The notes under the pieces are model-generated. The model was not told the origin of the DNA, did no database searches, and saw only the letters and a list, made by a program, of their open reading frames with translations. Below are positions 8,443-15,869 of a stretch of 64,000 nt of DNA, piece by piece (within the stretch, counting starts at the first letter, position 1; each line of letters opens with the position of its first letter). Position numbers and translations under genes: made by a program. This DNA comes from Halomonas organivorans (GTDB lineage: Bacteria > Pseudomonadota > Gammaproteobacteria > Pseudomonadales > Halomonadaceae): positions 307,857 to 371,856 of the forward strand of contig NZ_JACHXM010000002.1 of the NCBI RefSeq assembly GCF_014192055.1, in the 5' to 3' direction.

Positions 8443-9039
8443 ATGGCGAACCCGACTCTATCCATCTGCCGGGGACGCGACATCGCCCCGCACCTGCCGG
8501 CCCTGGCCCAGTTGCGCATCCGGGTCTTCCGCGACTTCCCCTATCTCTACGACGGCGACGAGGCCTACGAGGCCAGCTACCTCGAGCGCTATGCCGCCAA
8601 CCCGGAAAGCTTCTTCGTGCTGGCCTTCGACGGCGACACCCTGGTCGGCGCGGCTACCGGCCAGCCGCTGGACGACGAGGTCGACGACTTCCGCGCCCCC
8701 TTCGAGGCCGCCGGCTACCGCCCCGAAGGCGTCTTCTACTACGGCGAGTCGGTGCTGCTGCCCGAATACCGCGGCCGCGGCATCGGCAAGGCCTTCATGG
8801 AAGCCCGCGAGAGTCACGCCGAGAGCGAGGGCTTCGGCCATGCGGCCTTCTGCGCCGTGGAACGCCCGGTCGACCATCCCCTCAAGCCCGACGACTACCG
8901 GCCGCTGCACGACTTCTGGAAGGCCTGGGGCTATCGTCGCACGCCGTCGCTCTCGACCTCCTTCGCCTGGAAGGACATCGATGCGGACGAGGAGACCGCC
9001 AAGCCGATGATCTTCTGGCTCAAGGCCCTGGATTCATGA
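8443..9039 (+). CDS. GNAT-family N-acetyltransferase
   Basis: Acyl-CoA-dependent transferase of 198 residues. The acetyl-CoA-binding motif A is visible as YYGESVLLPEYRGRGIGKAF, with the Q/RxxGxG/A core RGRGIG. The ATG at 8443 is preferred over 8437 because GGAG at 8432-8435 is then 7 nt upstream. The stop overlaps the next start as ATGA, so it is coupled to a carbon-nitrogen hydrolase gene. The same two domains are fused in some bacteria (Bacillus YhcX, from memory), which suggests a shared pathway. The acceptor substrate is unknown. Confidence 0.82.
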   Translation: MANPTLSICRGRDIAPHLPALAQLRIRVFRDFPYLYDGDEAYEASYLERYAANPESFFVLAFDGDTLVGAATGQPLDDEVDDFRAPFEAAGYRPEGVFYYGESVLLPEYRGRGIGKAFMEARESHAESEGFGHAAFCAVERPVDHPLKPDDYRPLHDFWKAWGYRRTPSLSTSFAWKDIDADEETAKPMIFWLKALDS

Positions 9040-9947
9040 GCGTGAGCGGCCAGCCAACGGTGACCGTGGCAACCGCCCAGTATCCCATCGAGGCGTTCGC
9101 CAGCTTCGGCGACTTCCAGGGCAAGGCGTCGCGCTGGGTGCAGAATGCCGCGAGCCGGGGCGCCGAGCTGCTGGTGTTCCCCGAATACGGCGCCATGGAG
9201 CTGGCCTCACTGCTGCCCGCCTCCGAGCAGGGCGACCTGGTGGTCCAGTTGCACGGCCTGCAGCCCTGGCGCGACGCCTTCGTCGAGACCTGGCGCGCGC
9301 AGGCCCGCGAGCATGGCGTGACCCTGCTCGCCCCCTCTCTGCCCTGGCGGCTCGATGACGGCCGCTTCGTCAATCGCGCCTGGCTGTGCGGCCCGGACGG
9401 CGATCTGGGCTTCCAGGACAAGCAGGTGATGACGCGCTTCGAGAACGACGAATGGGGCGTGGAGGCCGGCCAGGGCCTCAGGGTCTTCGACACCCCGGCC
9501 GGGCGGCTGGGCGTGCTGATCTGCTACGACAGCGAGTTTCCGCTGCTGGCACGGGCGCTGGTGGACGCCGGCGCAGATCTCTTGCTGGTGCCGAGCTGCA
9601 CCGACACCGAGGCCGGCTTCCAGCGGGTACGGCTCAGCGCCCAGGCCCGCGCCATCGAGCAGCAGGTGGCGGTCGTGCACTCGCCCACGGTGGGCGAGGC
9701 GCTATGGTCACCGGCGGTGGACATCAACATCGGCCGGGCCGGCGTCTATACGCCCTGCGACCACGGTTTCCCGCCCGACGGCGTGCTGACCCAGGCCCGG
9801 GACGCCACGCCGGGCTGGCAGCTGGCCCGCCTCGATCTGGCCGCGATCCGCGCCCTGCGCGACCGCGGCCAGGTCAACAACCACGCCGACTGGTCTCTGC
9901 AGGACGCCTGCCTGGCTGCAGGCGTCGCCCACGAATCGCTCACCTAG
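9036..9947 (+). CDS. carbon-nitrogen hydrolase (nitrilase superfamily)
   Basis: Hydrolase of 303 residues acting on amides or nitriles. The catalytic triad is complete: E50 in VFPEYG, K129 in FQDKQVM, and nucleophile C163 in LICYDSEFP. The length is typical of single-domain members. It overlaps the upstream GNAT gene by 4 nt (ATGA), making a two-gene unit. The pairing with an acetyltransferase suggests deamidation or turnover of a small acylated amine. The precise substrate cannot be read from sequence. No intrinsic terminator with a U-run follows. Confidence 0.85.
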   Translation: MSVSGQPTVTVATAQYPIEAFASFGDFQGKASRWVQNAASRGAELLVFPEYGAMELASLLPASEQGDLVVQLHGLQPWRDAFVETWRAQAREHGVTLLAPSLPWRLDDGRFVNRAWLCGPDGDLGFQDKQVMTRFENDEWGVEAGQGLRVFDTPAGRLGVLICYDSEFPLLARALVDAGADLLLVPSCTDTEAGFQRVRLSAQARAIEQQVAVVHSPTVGEALWSPAVDINIGRAGVYTPCDHGFPPDGVLTQARDATPGWQLARLDLAAIRALRDRGQVNNHADWSLQDACLAAGVAHESLT

Positions 9948-10067
9948 CGCCTCATCCTCCCGCTTCGAGGCGCGGCCTCGAGGCGCCCCGAAGGGGGGAT
10001 TCAGACCGAGCGCGTCTCGGCCTGCTCGGCCGATTGGCGCCGCGCCTCTGCTTCCATGCTACCGCTT

Positions 10068-10096
10068 TTGCCGCCGCTGGCGCTTGATCGTACAAT
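10068..10096 (+). promoter_or_regulatory. sigma-70-type promoter of proS
   Basis: TTGCCG at 10068-10073 and TACAAT at 10091-10096 are separated by exactly 17 bp and lie about 82 bp before the proS start. No competing promoter of similar quality was seen in the 230-bp gap between the hydrolase gene and proS. Confidence 0.6.
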
Positions 10097-10177
10097 GTCG
10101 TTCATATCCGGGCCGCTCATATCCGGGCGGCCCGACCGCCCCTCCCTGACAGACGCTTTCGAGGACATCCCCGACCC

Positions 10178-11890
10178 ATGCGCGCCACGCAACTGTTGAT
10201 CTCTACCCTCAAGGAAACGCCCGCCGACGCCGAAGTGGTCAGCCATCAGCTGATGCTGCGCGCGGGGATGATTCGCCGCCTGACCTCAGGGCTCTACACC
10301 TGGCTGCCGCTGGGCCTGAAGACCCTGCGCAAGGTCGAGCGCATCGTCCGCGAGGAAATGGATCGCGCCGGCGCCCAGGAAGTGCTGATGCCCGCCGTGC
10401 AGCCCGCCGAGCTGTGGCAGGAGTCCGGCCGCTGGGAGCAGTATGGCCCCGAGCTGCTGCGCCTCAAGGATCGCCACGATCGCGACTACTGCGTCGGCCC
10501 GACCCACGAGGAAGTGATCACCGACCTGGTACGCAAGGAGATCGCCAGCTACAAGCAGCTGCCGTCGAACTTCTATCAGATCCAGACCAAGTTCCGCGAC
10601 GAGATCCGCCCGCGCTTCGGCGTGATGCGCTCCCGCGAGTTCATCATGAAGGACGCCTACTCCTTCCACATCGATGAAGCCTCGCTGATGGACACCTACC
10701 AGGTGATGTATGACGCCTACGTGCGCATCTTCACCCGCCTGGGGCTCGACTTCCGCCCGGTGATCGCCGACAACGGCTCCATCGGCGGTACCGGCTCCCA
10801 CGAGTTCCACGTGCTGGCCGACTCCGGCGAAGACGACATCGTGTTCTCCACCGAGTCCGACTACGCCGCCAACATGGAGAAGGCCGAGGCACTGGCGCCC
10901 CGGGGAGAGCGCGCCGCCCCCGCCGAGGAACTGCGCCTGGTCGACACCCCGAACGCCAAGACCATTGCCGCACTGGTCGAGCAGCACGGCCTGCCGATCG
11001 AGAAGACCCTCAAGACGCTGATGGTGCGCGCCACGGAAGGCGGGCTGATCGCCCTGCTGGTACGCGGCGACCACGAGCTCAACGAGGTCAAGGCCGAGAA
11101 CCTGCCCGAGGTGGCCAGCCCCCTGACCATGGCCAGCGAAGAGGAAATCCGCGCGGCAGCGGGCGCCGGCCCCGGTTCCCTGGGCCCGGTGAACCTCGAC
11201 ATGCCGGTGATCATCGATCGCAGCGTGGCGATGATGAGCGACTTCGGTGCCGGCGCGAACATCGATGGCAAGCACTACTTCGGCATCAACTGGGAGCGCG
11301 ACCTGCCGCTGCCCCAGGTCGCCGACCTGCGCAACGTGGTCGAGGGCGACCCCTCCCCGGACGGCCAGGGCACCCTGTCGATCAAGCGCGGCATCGAGGT
11401 CGGCCACGTCTTCCAGTTGGGCCAGAAGTACAGCGAAGCGATGAATGCCACCGTGCTGGACGCCAACGGCAAGGCCGCACACCCGTGGATGGGCTGCTAC
11501 GGCATCGGGGTGACCCGTGTGGTGGCCGCCGCCATCGAGCAGAACCATGACGACGGCGGCATCATCTGGCCGGACGCCATCGCGCCCTTCCACATCGCCG
11601 TGGTGCCGATGAACGCCCACAAGTCGCAGCGGGTACGCGAGGAGAGCGAGCGCCTCTACCAGGCGCTCCGCGCCGCCGGCTTCGACGTGCTGCTCGACGA
11701 CCGCGACCTGCGCCCGGGCGTGCGCTTCGCCGACCAGGAGCTGATGGGCATTCCCCACCGCCTGGTGGTCGGCGATCGAGGTCTGGACAAGGAAGAACTG
11801 GAATACAAGGGACGCCGTGACAGCGAGGCCACCATGGTCCCCGCCGGGGATATCCTCGACTTCCTGCGCGAGCGGATCGAGGTCCAGTAA
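10178..11890 (+). CDS. proS: prolyl-tRNA synthetase
   Basis: Cytosolic class II aminoacyl-tRNA synthetase that charges tRNA-Pro. It has 570 residues, matching the long bacterial form. The N-terminal [19 protein letters not shown] is characteristic. The class II core contains [14 protein letters not shown] residues (here [10 protein letters not shown]), [14 protein letters not shown] and [17 protein letters not shown]. The inserted cis-editing domain for mischarged alanine occupies roughly residues 225-405. Motif 3 ([14 protein letters not shown]) and a C-terminal anticodon-binding domain follow. The 3' end overlaps the probable start of the transglycosylase gene. Confidence 0.97.
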   Translation: MRATQLLISTLKETPADAEVVSHQLMLRAGMIRRLTSGLYTWLPLGLKTLRKVERIVREEMDRAGAQEVLMPAVQPAELWQESGRWEQYGPELLRLKDRHDRDYCVGPTHEEVITDLVRKEIASYKQLPSNFYQIQTKFRDEIRPRFGVMRSREFIMKDAYSFHIDEASLMDTYQVMYDAYVRIFTRLGLDFRPVIADNGSIGGTGSHEFHVLADSGEDDIVFSTESDYAANMEKAEALAPRGERAAPAEELRLVDTPNAKTIAALVEQHGLPIEKTLKTLMVRATEGGLIALLVRGDHELNEVKAENLPEVASPLTMASEEEIRAAAGAGPGSLGPVNLDMPVIIDRSVAMMSDFGAGANIDGKHYFGINWERDLPLPQVADLRNVVEGDPSPDGQGTLSIKRGIEVGHVFQLGQKYSEAMNATVLDANGKAAHPWMGCYGIGVTRVVAAAIEQNHDDGGIIWPDAIAPFHIAVVPMNAHKSQRVREESERLYQALRAAGFDVLLDDRDLRPGVRFADQELMGIPHRLVVGDRGLDKEELEYKGRRDSEATMVPAGDILDFLRERIEVQ

Positions 11891-12566
11891 GCTCCGGCTC
11901 CCGGCCGCCCTGCTGCTGGCGGCCGGCGGCCTGGGCCTGACGACGCCGCTTCCCGCCCGGGAAGCGGTCGACTTCCTCGACGCCCTTGCCCTTCTCCCGC
12001 CCCGGGCCCAAGCGACAACCGAGGGAGCGGCGCCCTCGCCCGTGACCCTGCGCCCGACCCTCGCCGCCGCACGTCAAGCGCCTCTCGCGCCCGCTGCGAT
12101 ATGGGCCACCCGCCAGTGGCTCGACGACATGACCCCTCGCCTGGCCGGCTATGTTCCCGACCTCGAGCGACGCAGGGCGCTGCTGGTTCGCATCCATCAG
12201 GAGGCGCGCCTGGCCGGCCTGGCCCCGGAACTGGTGCTGTCCGTCATCCAGGTGGAAAGCGCCTTCCGCGCCGACGCCGTGTCCCCCGCAGGCGCGATCG
12301 GCCTGATGCAGGTCATGCCGTTCTGGGTTCGTGAACTCGGACTGCCTGTCGACGACCTGACGGATCCCGGGCGCAACCTGCGCTATGGCTGCACCATCCT
12401 GGCCCACTACCTGGCAGTGGAAAACGGCGACCTGACTCGAGCGCTGGCCCGCTACCATGGCAGCCTCGGGGAGACCCGATACCCCGAGCGGGTAATGCAT
12501 GCCCTGGCGACTCGCTGGACACCCTCCGATCAGGCGTTTCCCCGTCGCCTGACCGTCGATCGCTGA
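11817..12566 (+). CDS. lytic transglycosylase, SLT domain
   Basis: Predicted exported murein lytic transglycosylase of up to 249 residues. The catalytic glutamate is in [16 protein letters not shown], followed by [13 protein letters not shown], and the domain ends with [19 protein letters not shown] hydrophobic stretch ([16 protein letters not shown]) followed by PLPA looks like a signal peptide. The start is uncertain: the GTG at 11817 lies 74 bp inside proS and gives an unusually long n-region of about 27 residues, but no later ATG, GTG or TTG precedes the hydrophobic stretch in this frame. A rarer start codon closer to the proS stop is possible. Confidence 0.8.
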   Translation: MTARPPWSPPGISSTSCASGSRSSKLRLPAALLLAAGGLGLTTPLPAREAVDFLDALALLPPRAQATTEGAAPSPVTLRPTLAAARQAPLAPAAIWATRQWLDDMTPRLAGYVPDLERRRALLVRIHQEARLAGLAPELVLSVIQVESAFRADAVSPAGAIGLMQVMPFWVRELGLPVDDLTDPGRNLRYGCTILAHYLAVENGDLTRALARYHGSLGETRYPERVMHALATRWTPSDQAFPRRLTVDR

Positions 12567-12584
12567 CCGCGTATCTGGCGCCAC

Positions 12585-12613
12585 AAAAAAAAAGCCGATC
12601 CCGAAGGATCGGC
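12585..12613 (-). terminator. strong intrinsic terminator (minus strand)
   Basis: Read on the minus strand, an 8-bp perfect stem (GCCGATCC/GGATCGGC) with a TTCG loop is followed by nine T residues. It faces the 3' end of the transglycosylase gene and ends the transcript proposed for 12585-12799. No annotated minus-strand protein gene ends here. Confidence 0.88.
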
Positions 12614-12799
12614 CCAGTGGGGGGATAGCCCCCTCCCCTGACGACTGGCGGGTCGGCTGGCTCGGCCTGTGTCGCGGCGATGGTCGTCACGCGCGCCAAG
12701 GCGATCCGGCTGCCCATGAAGGCGAACATCATGCCGACGGTGACCGGGCCTGGAACGCCGAGCCTGATGCTGCCAGGCATTGGTTCCGTCGTGATGCAT
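12585..12799 (-). ncRNA. candidate FNR/ANR-activated small RNA, about 215 nt
   Basis: The predicted transcript begins near 12799, 7 nt downstream of a TAGAGT -10 element (12811-12806), and ends at the intrinsic terminator. An FNR-type site is centred 41.5 bp upstream of this start and another 93.5 bp upstream. Two minus-strand frames are open across the region, but both run through the terminator without a stop, which argues against a protein product. A second GC-rich hairpin lies just before the terminator, around 12615-12641. P. aeruginosa PhrS, an ANR-activated small RNA of similar size, is a functional precedent; I have not shown sequence relationship. Together with the sites upstream this accounts for the 359-bp gap at 12567-12925. 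Confidence 0.55.
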
Positions 12800-12833
12800 G
12801 ACCTCACTCTAGCGCTCCGCCGACGGAGATACG

Positions 12834-12899
12834 CTGACCTGAGTCAAGTTAGGCGTTTGGCCGGGCGAAACGCGCCACCGTGGCTTGATCCAGGTCAGG
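12834..12899 (-). promoter_or_regulatory. tandem FNR/ANR-type binding sites
   Basis: TTGATCCAGGTCAG occupies 12886-12899 (plus strand) and TTGACTCAGGTCAG occupies 12847-12834 (minus strand). Both resemble the FNR/ANR consensus TTGAT-N4-ATCAA, with the left half well conserved and the right half GTCAG instead of ATCAA. Their centres are 52 bp apart, five helical turns. The proximal one is at -41.5 relative to the start predicted from the TAGAGT hexamer, the classical activator position for FNR. Confidence 0.55.
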
Positions 12900-12925
12900 T
12901 TCGGGCGCGGCAGGCACGAGAAGCT

Positions 12926-14101
12926 TCAGTCGTCGGCGGGAACCACCAGGCCTAGCGCGGCCAGCGCATCGAACAAGCCTCCTACATCGTCGTCGAGGCG
13001 CGCGGGGGAGATATCGGGGAAACGCACTCTCAGCAGCGCCACGATCTCGAGCCGGCTCAATGGCTCGAGCCCCAGCAGCCGCCAGATGCTGTTGGCCAGA
13101 GGGTTGAGCCGATGCACGTCACCGCGATCGTCGACCAGGAAGCGCTCATCACCGAGGACATACTCGGCCGTCACCGGCCGTCGGCGCCAGGCCATCTCGT
13201 CAGGCCAGTCGACAGCGCTCCGGTCGCTCCCGAACGCCTGGATTTCGGGACGATCATCGCAGGCGTGCGCCCCCACCAGGCGTGCGACGGCCGCCATCGG
13301 ATCATCAAAGCGCAGCATTCGACAAGGCAGGCGCTTCATCATGGGCAGCAGTCGTGGCAGCAGCTCGGCAGGCTCATGATGCGTGCCGGCGAGACTCTGG
13401 CCCAGCAGGCGCAGCAGCCCCTCCCCGGGCGACACCTGAGTCAGGCTCGGCACCGCCTCGCCACACCGTTCGAGCAATATGATGCTGCCCAGCGGACAGC
13501 GCTCGCCGTGCGATGCCAGGCTTTCCCGCCCCAGGTCGAGATACCGGTAGCGGTCATCGCCAACGCCTCCCCGGCCGGCAACGTAGCCGGCCAGGCGGGA
13601 CGACAGCGTGTCCGGCAAGGGCAGACGCAGACGCGGGGCGATACCCAGCGCCATGCCCGCGCCCTCGGGCGTGAGCAGCAACACGTCGTCAGCGAACACG
13701 CGATATCCGGCGGCTGCGAAGGCCGCACAGAGCAGGCTCTTGCCGGCTCGGTGAGTCGCAGGAAAGACCAGCAAGCGCCCGTTGACCTCCACCGCAGCGC
13801 AGTGCAGTCCGATGGCCTGCGGCCAGGTCGCAAGAACCTCGGGAATCAGGTCGGCGACCAGGCACGATGCCACGGTAGCGACGCCCGTCAGCCGGCGGGA
13901 GCGCGATTCCCCTGCCGACCATAACCGATAGGCCTGTCCCTCACGCCGCCCGCGAAGCGCGATGCGCCCCGCCACCGGCCGGCGCGCCAGCGGCCAGCCG
14001 GGCATTGCCGCCTGCAGCGCCGCGCTCAGGTCCGGCGCATCCTCCAGGCGCAGGCGGACGTTCAGCCCGGCCGGCTGCAGATCCTCGATCAGGGTCGCCA
14101 T
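12926..14101 (-). CDS. HPr-kinase-like protein with C-terminal PqqD-like domain
   Basis: Protein of 391 residues. Residues about 95-290 resemble the HPr kinase/phosphorylase fold: LHCAAVEVNGRLLVF, then the phosphate-binding loop ATHRAGKS at 115-122, and FADDVLLL with D138/D139. The C-terminal part (about 305-391) reads as a PqqD-like domain: YVLGDERFLVDDRG, then LNPLANSIWRLL. PqqD-type domains often bind leader peptides of modified peptides. The ATG overlaps the stop of the upstream histidine-rich gene by 1 nt (TAATG), so the two are coupled. No ptsH or PTS gene is nearby, so classical HPr is an unlikely substrate. Kinase activity is inferred only. Confidence 0.7.
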   Translation of the reverse strand: MATLIEDLQPAGLNVRLRLEDAPDLSAALQAAMPGWPLARRPVAGRIALRGRREGQAYRLWSAGESRSRRLTGVATVASCLVADLIPEVLATWPQAIGLHCAAVEVNGRLLVFPATHRAGKSLLCAAFAAAGYRVFADDVLLLTPEGAGMALGIAPRLRLPLPDTLSSRLAGYVAGRGGVGDDRYRYLDLGRESLASHGERCPLGSIILLERCGEAVPSLTQVSPGEGLLRLLGQSLAGTHHEPAELLPRLLPMMKRLPCRMLRFDDPMAAVARLVGAHACDDRPEIQAFGSDRSAVDWPDEMAWRRRPVTAEYVLGDERFLVDDRGDVHRLNPLANSIWRLLGLEPLSRLEIVALLRVRFPDISPARLDDDVGGLFDALAALGLVVPADD

Positions 14102-14427
14102 TACCAGCGGCTGGGGTGGCTGAAGCTGGGACGGCTATGACGAGACCACGAGTGGTGATGGTGATGATGCTTGTGATGATGGCGACGCCGATGGTGATCG
14201 CGATGACGGCGATGCTCGCGATAGTCGTCGACGTAGCGGCGTTCGCGTGCCCGCGGCTCGCTCTCGTAGACGATGCGCCAGCGGCCATCGTCCCAGCCAC
14301 CGGCATGGGACTGGCCGACGCTGGTCAGGGTCGGGGCCGCATAGGCGGCCATGCCGACCAGGCCGAGGGCGGCCAGGAGGCGTCGACGGCGAGGACAGGT
14401 CGGGGATGAGGCATCCGTGTTGCGCAT
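14101..14427 (-). CDS. small exported histidine-rich protein
   Basis: Protein of 108 residues of unknown function. A twin-arginine-like start (PRRRRLLAALGLVG) is followed by a hydrophobic stretch and a likely cleavage site after SVGQSHA. The mature part begins GGWDDGRWRIVYESEPR and ends in a tail with 15 His, many Arg and several Ser, including a run of six His and a final SRPSFSHPSRW. This suggests binding of Ni, Zn, Cu or Co, or an anionic ligand. AAGGA lies about 9 nt before the ATG. It is translationally coupled to the HPr-kinase-like/PqqD-like gene and may be its substrate. Confidence 0.7.
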   Translation of the reverse strand: MRNTDASSPTCPRRRRLLAALGLVGMAAYAAPTLTSVGQSHAGGWDDGRWRIVYESEPRARERRYVDDYREHRRHRDHHRRRHHHKHHHHHHSWSRHSRPSFSHPSRW

Positions 14428-14524
14428 GGTGAGGCATCCTTGTGGGCCGGGATGCTCCTAGCCTACCTCCTGCGCCGGCGCACGACGCCCGACCAACCGC
14501 GACTTCCGTGATCGCTGCATATTG

Positions 14525-14560
14525 CCACCCGCCGCGTCGCCAGCCGACGACGGCGGGTGG
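14525..14560 (-). other. inverted repeat downstream of the SlyD-type gene
   Basis: A 10-bp perfect stem (CCACCCGCCG and CGGCGGGTGG) with a 16-nt loop lies between the isomerase gene and the histidine-rich gene. There is no T-run, so it may stabilise or weakly terminate transcripts rather than act as a full terminator. Confidence 0.45.
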
Positions 14561-14576
14561 TCGCGCCTGGCGACGC

Positions 14577-15083
14577 TCAGACCATCTTCTTGTCTTCCAC
14601 CTGATCCGGCGTGGTCCCCGGAGGCAGGGGATGCCCCTTGGCGAGCTCGGCGCGGGTGGCCTCGCGCACCTCGAGCACTTCCAGGCGATAGTGCAGGGTC
14701 CGCCCGGCCAGCGGATGATTGGTGTCGATCACGACGCTATCGTCGCGCACCTCGAGCACGGTGACGATCTCGGGGCCATCGTCACCCGGAGTCTGAAAGC
14801 GCATGCCGGGGGCCAGGTCAGGCACCGGGAAGGCGTCGCGACCGACCTCACGCACCAGCGCCTCGTCGCGCAGGCCATACGCCTCGCCGGGCGCCAGGGT
14901 CACGCTGAGCTCGGCGCCGGCCTCGCGGCCTGCCAGGGCACGCTCGAGCCCCGCCATGAGGTTGTCATGGCCGTGCAGGTACTCGAGCGGCGTCTGACGG
15001 GAACGAGAGTCGTCGAGGACCTGGCCGTCCTCGTCACTGAGCACATAGTGCAGGCTGGCGACCCGCTGGGGGGCAATGGTCAT
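14577..15083 (-). CDS. FKBP-type peptidyl-prolyl isomerase, SlyD-like
   Basis: Prolyl isomerase/chaperone of 168 residues. The FKBP half starts with HYVLSDEDGQVLDDS and continues LEYLHGHDNLMAGLERALAG. The inserted IF chaperone domain contains PGEAYGLRDEALVREV, and the fold closes with VVIDTNHPLAGRTLHYRLEV. Unlike E. coli SlyD there is no His/Cys-rich metal-binding tail. A separate histidine-rich protein is encoded about 150 bp downstream on the same strand. The ATG at 15083 gives a typical SlyD/FkpB N-terminus. Confidence 0.87.
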   Translation of the reverse strand: MTIAPQRVASLHYVLSDEDGQVLDDSRSRQTPLEYLHGHDNLMAGLERALAGREAGAELSVTLAPGEAYGLRDEALVREVGRDAFPVPDLAPGMRFQTPGDDGPEIVTVLEVRDDSVVIDTNHPLAGRTLHYRLEVLEVREATRAELAKGHPLPPGTTPDQVEDKKMV

Positions 15084-15175
15084 GGGCGTTCTCCGGAACA
15101 GGAAATGGGATCGGCATCGCAGCGGCTCGGCTCGGGTATGGCGCGCTCGCGGATCGGATGCATGACGAGGCGCGC

Positions 15176-15718
15176 TCAGTCGCGACGACGCAGCTGGGTA
15201 ACGGGCATCTCCAGGCGCTGCTGCTGGTGCAGCATGTTGAGCAGCACGATGGCACGTTCCTCGCCCTTGTGGCTGGAGAAGATCGCCTGAAGGTCCTTGA
15301 AGGGCCCCTCGGTGATCTCCACCGCCTCGCCGGCGCGAAAATAGACATGGGCCGTATCGTCCTGGTCACGCTGGGCGTGCCGACGCAGGGTCGCCACCAA
15401 AGCGTCGCCGACCGGCACCGGCATCCCGCCACCGAAGGTGACGAGCTTGAGCACGCCGCGCGTCGAGCGGATAGGCCGCCAGTTGCTGACCAGGCGGTCG
15501 AGGCGAATGAACAGGTAGTAAGGGAAGAGCGGCTCGCTCACCCACTCGAGTTTACCGCGGCGCTTCTTCTGGACTTCGAGCACCGGATGGAAGATCTCGT
15601 AGCCCTGATTGCCCAGGTGCTCGGCAGCGCGAAAGGACTCGCCGCCCTTGCACTGGATGGCGTACCAGCGGGGCACCGCATCCTCGGCGTCATCCTGGCG
15701 AATGTCGTCGTCACTCAT
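15176..15718 (-). CDS. rfaH: transcription antitermination protein RfaH
   Basis: NusG paralogue of 180 residues that travels with RNA polymerase on ops-containing operons and promotes long transcripts, typically for LPS, capsule or pili. The N-terminal NGN domain begins RWYAIQCKGGESFRAAEHL and continues PYYLFIRLD and STRGVLKLVTFGG. The C-terminal KOW-type domain contains GEAVEITEGPFKDLQAIF. The insertion QKKRRGKLEWVSEPLFPYY and the overall length fit RfaH better than NusG. It is divergent from ampG and followed by the SlyD-type gene after about 90 bp. Confidence 0.85.
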   Translation of the reverse strand: MSDDDIRQDDAEDAVPRWYAIQCKGGESFRAAEHLGNQGYEIFHPVLEVQKKRRGKLEWVSEPLFPYYLFIRLDRLVSNWRPIRSTRGVLKLVTFGGGMPVPVGDALVATLRRHAQRDQDDTAHVYFRAGEAVEITEGPFKDLQAIFSSHKGEERAIVLLNMLHQQQRLEMPVTQLRRRD

Positions 15719-15869
15719 GTCGTTGTCGGTCGCATCTGGCTGGTGTCGGCGCCGGGGCTCTGCAACAATCGGCGGCGCGTGCCGCCCGCGATGCGAGCCC
15801 CGGTTGAGGCCGCCATCTTAGCATCGATGCCCCGGACGTGACCTGACCTGAAGCAAGGAGAGCCTCACC

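Noticed and set aside
9958..10000. Terminator after the nitrilase-type gene
   Set aside because: Short GC-rich palindromes are present but without a T-run or a single dominant stem, so I could not support it.
10286..11758. 490-codon minus-strand frame opposite proS
   Set aside because: It mirrors proS codons, has a His/Gly/Val/Leu-biased composition typical of antisense frames, and has no plausible function.
12611..12807. Small protein gene upstream of the minus-strand terminator
   Set aside because: The two open frames run through the terminator into the antisense of the transglycosylase gene without a stop, so the transcript itself would lack a stop codon.
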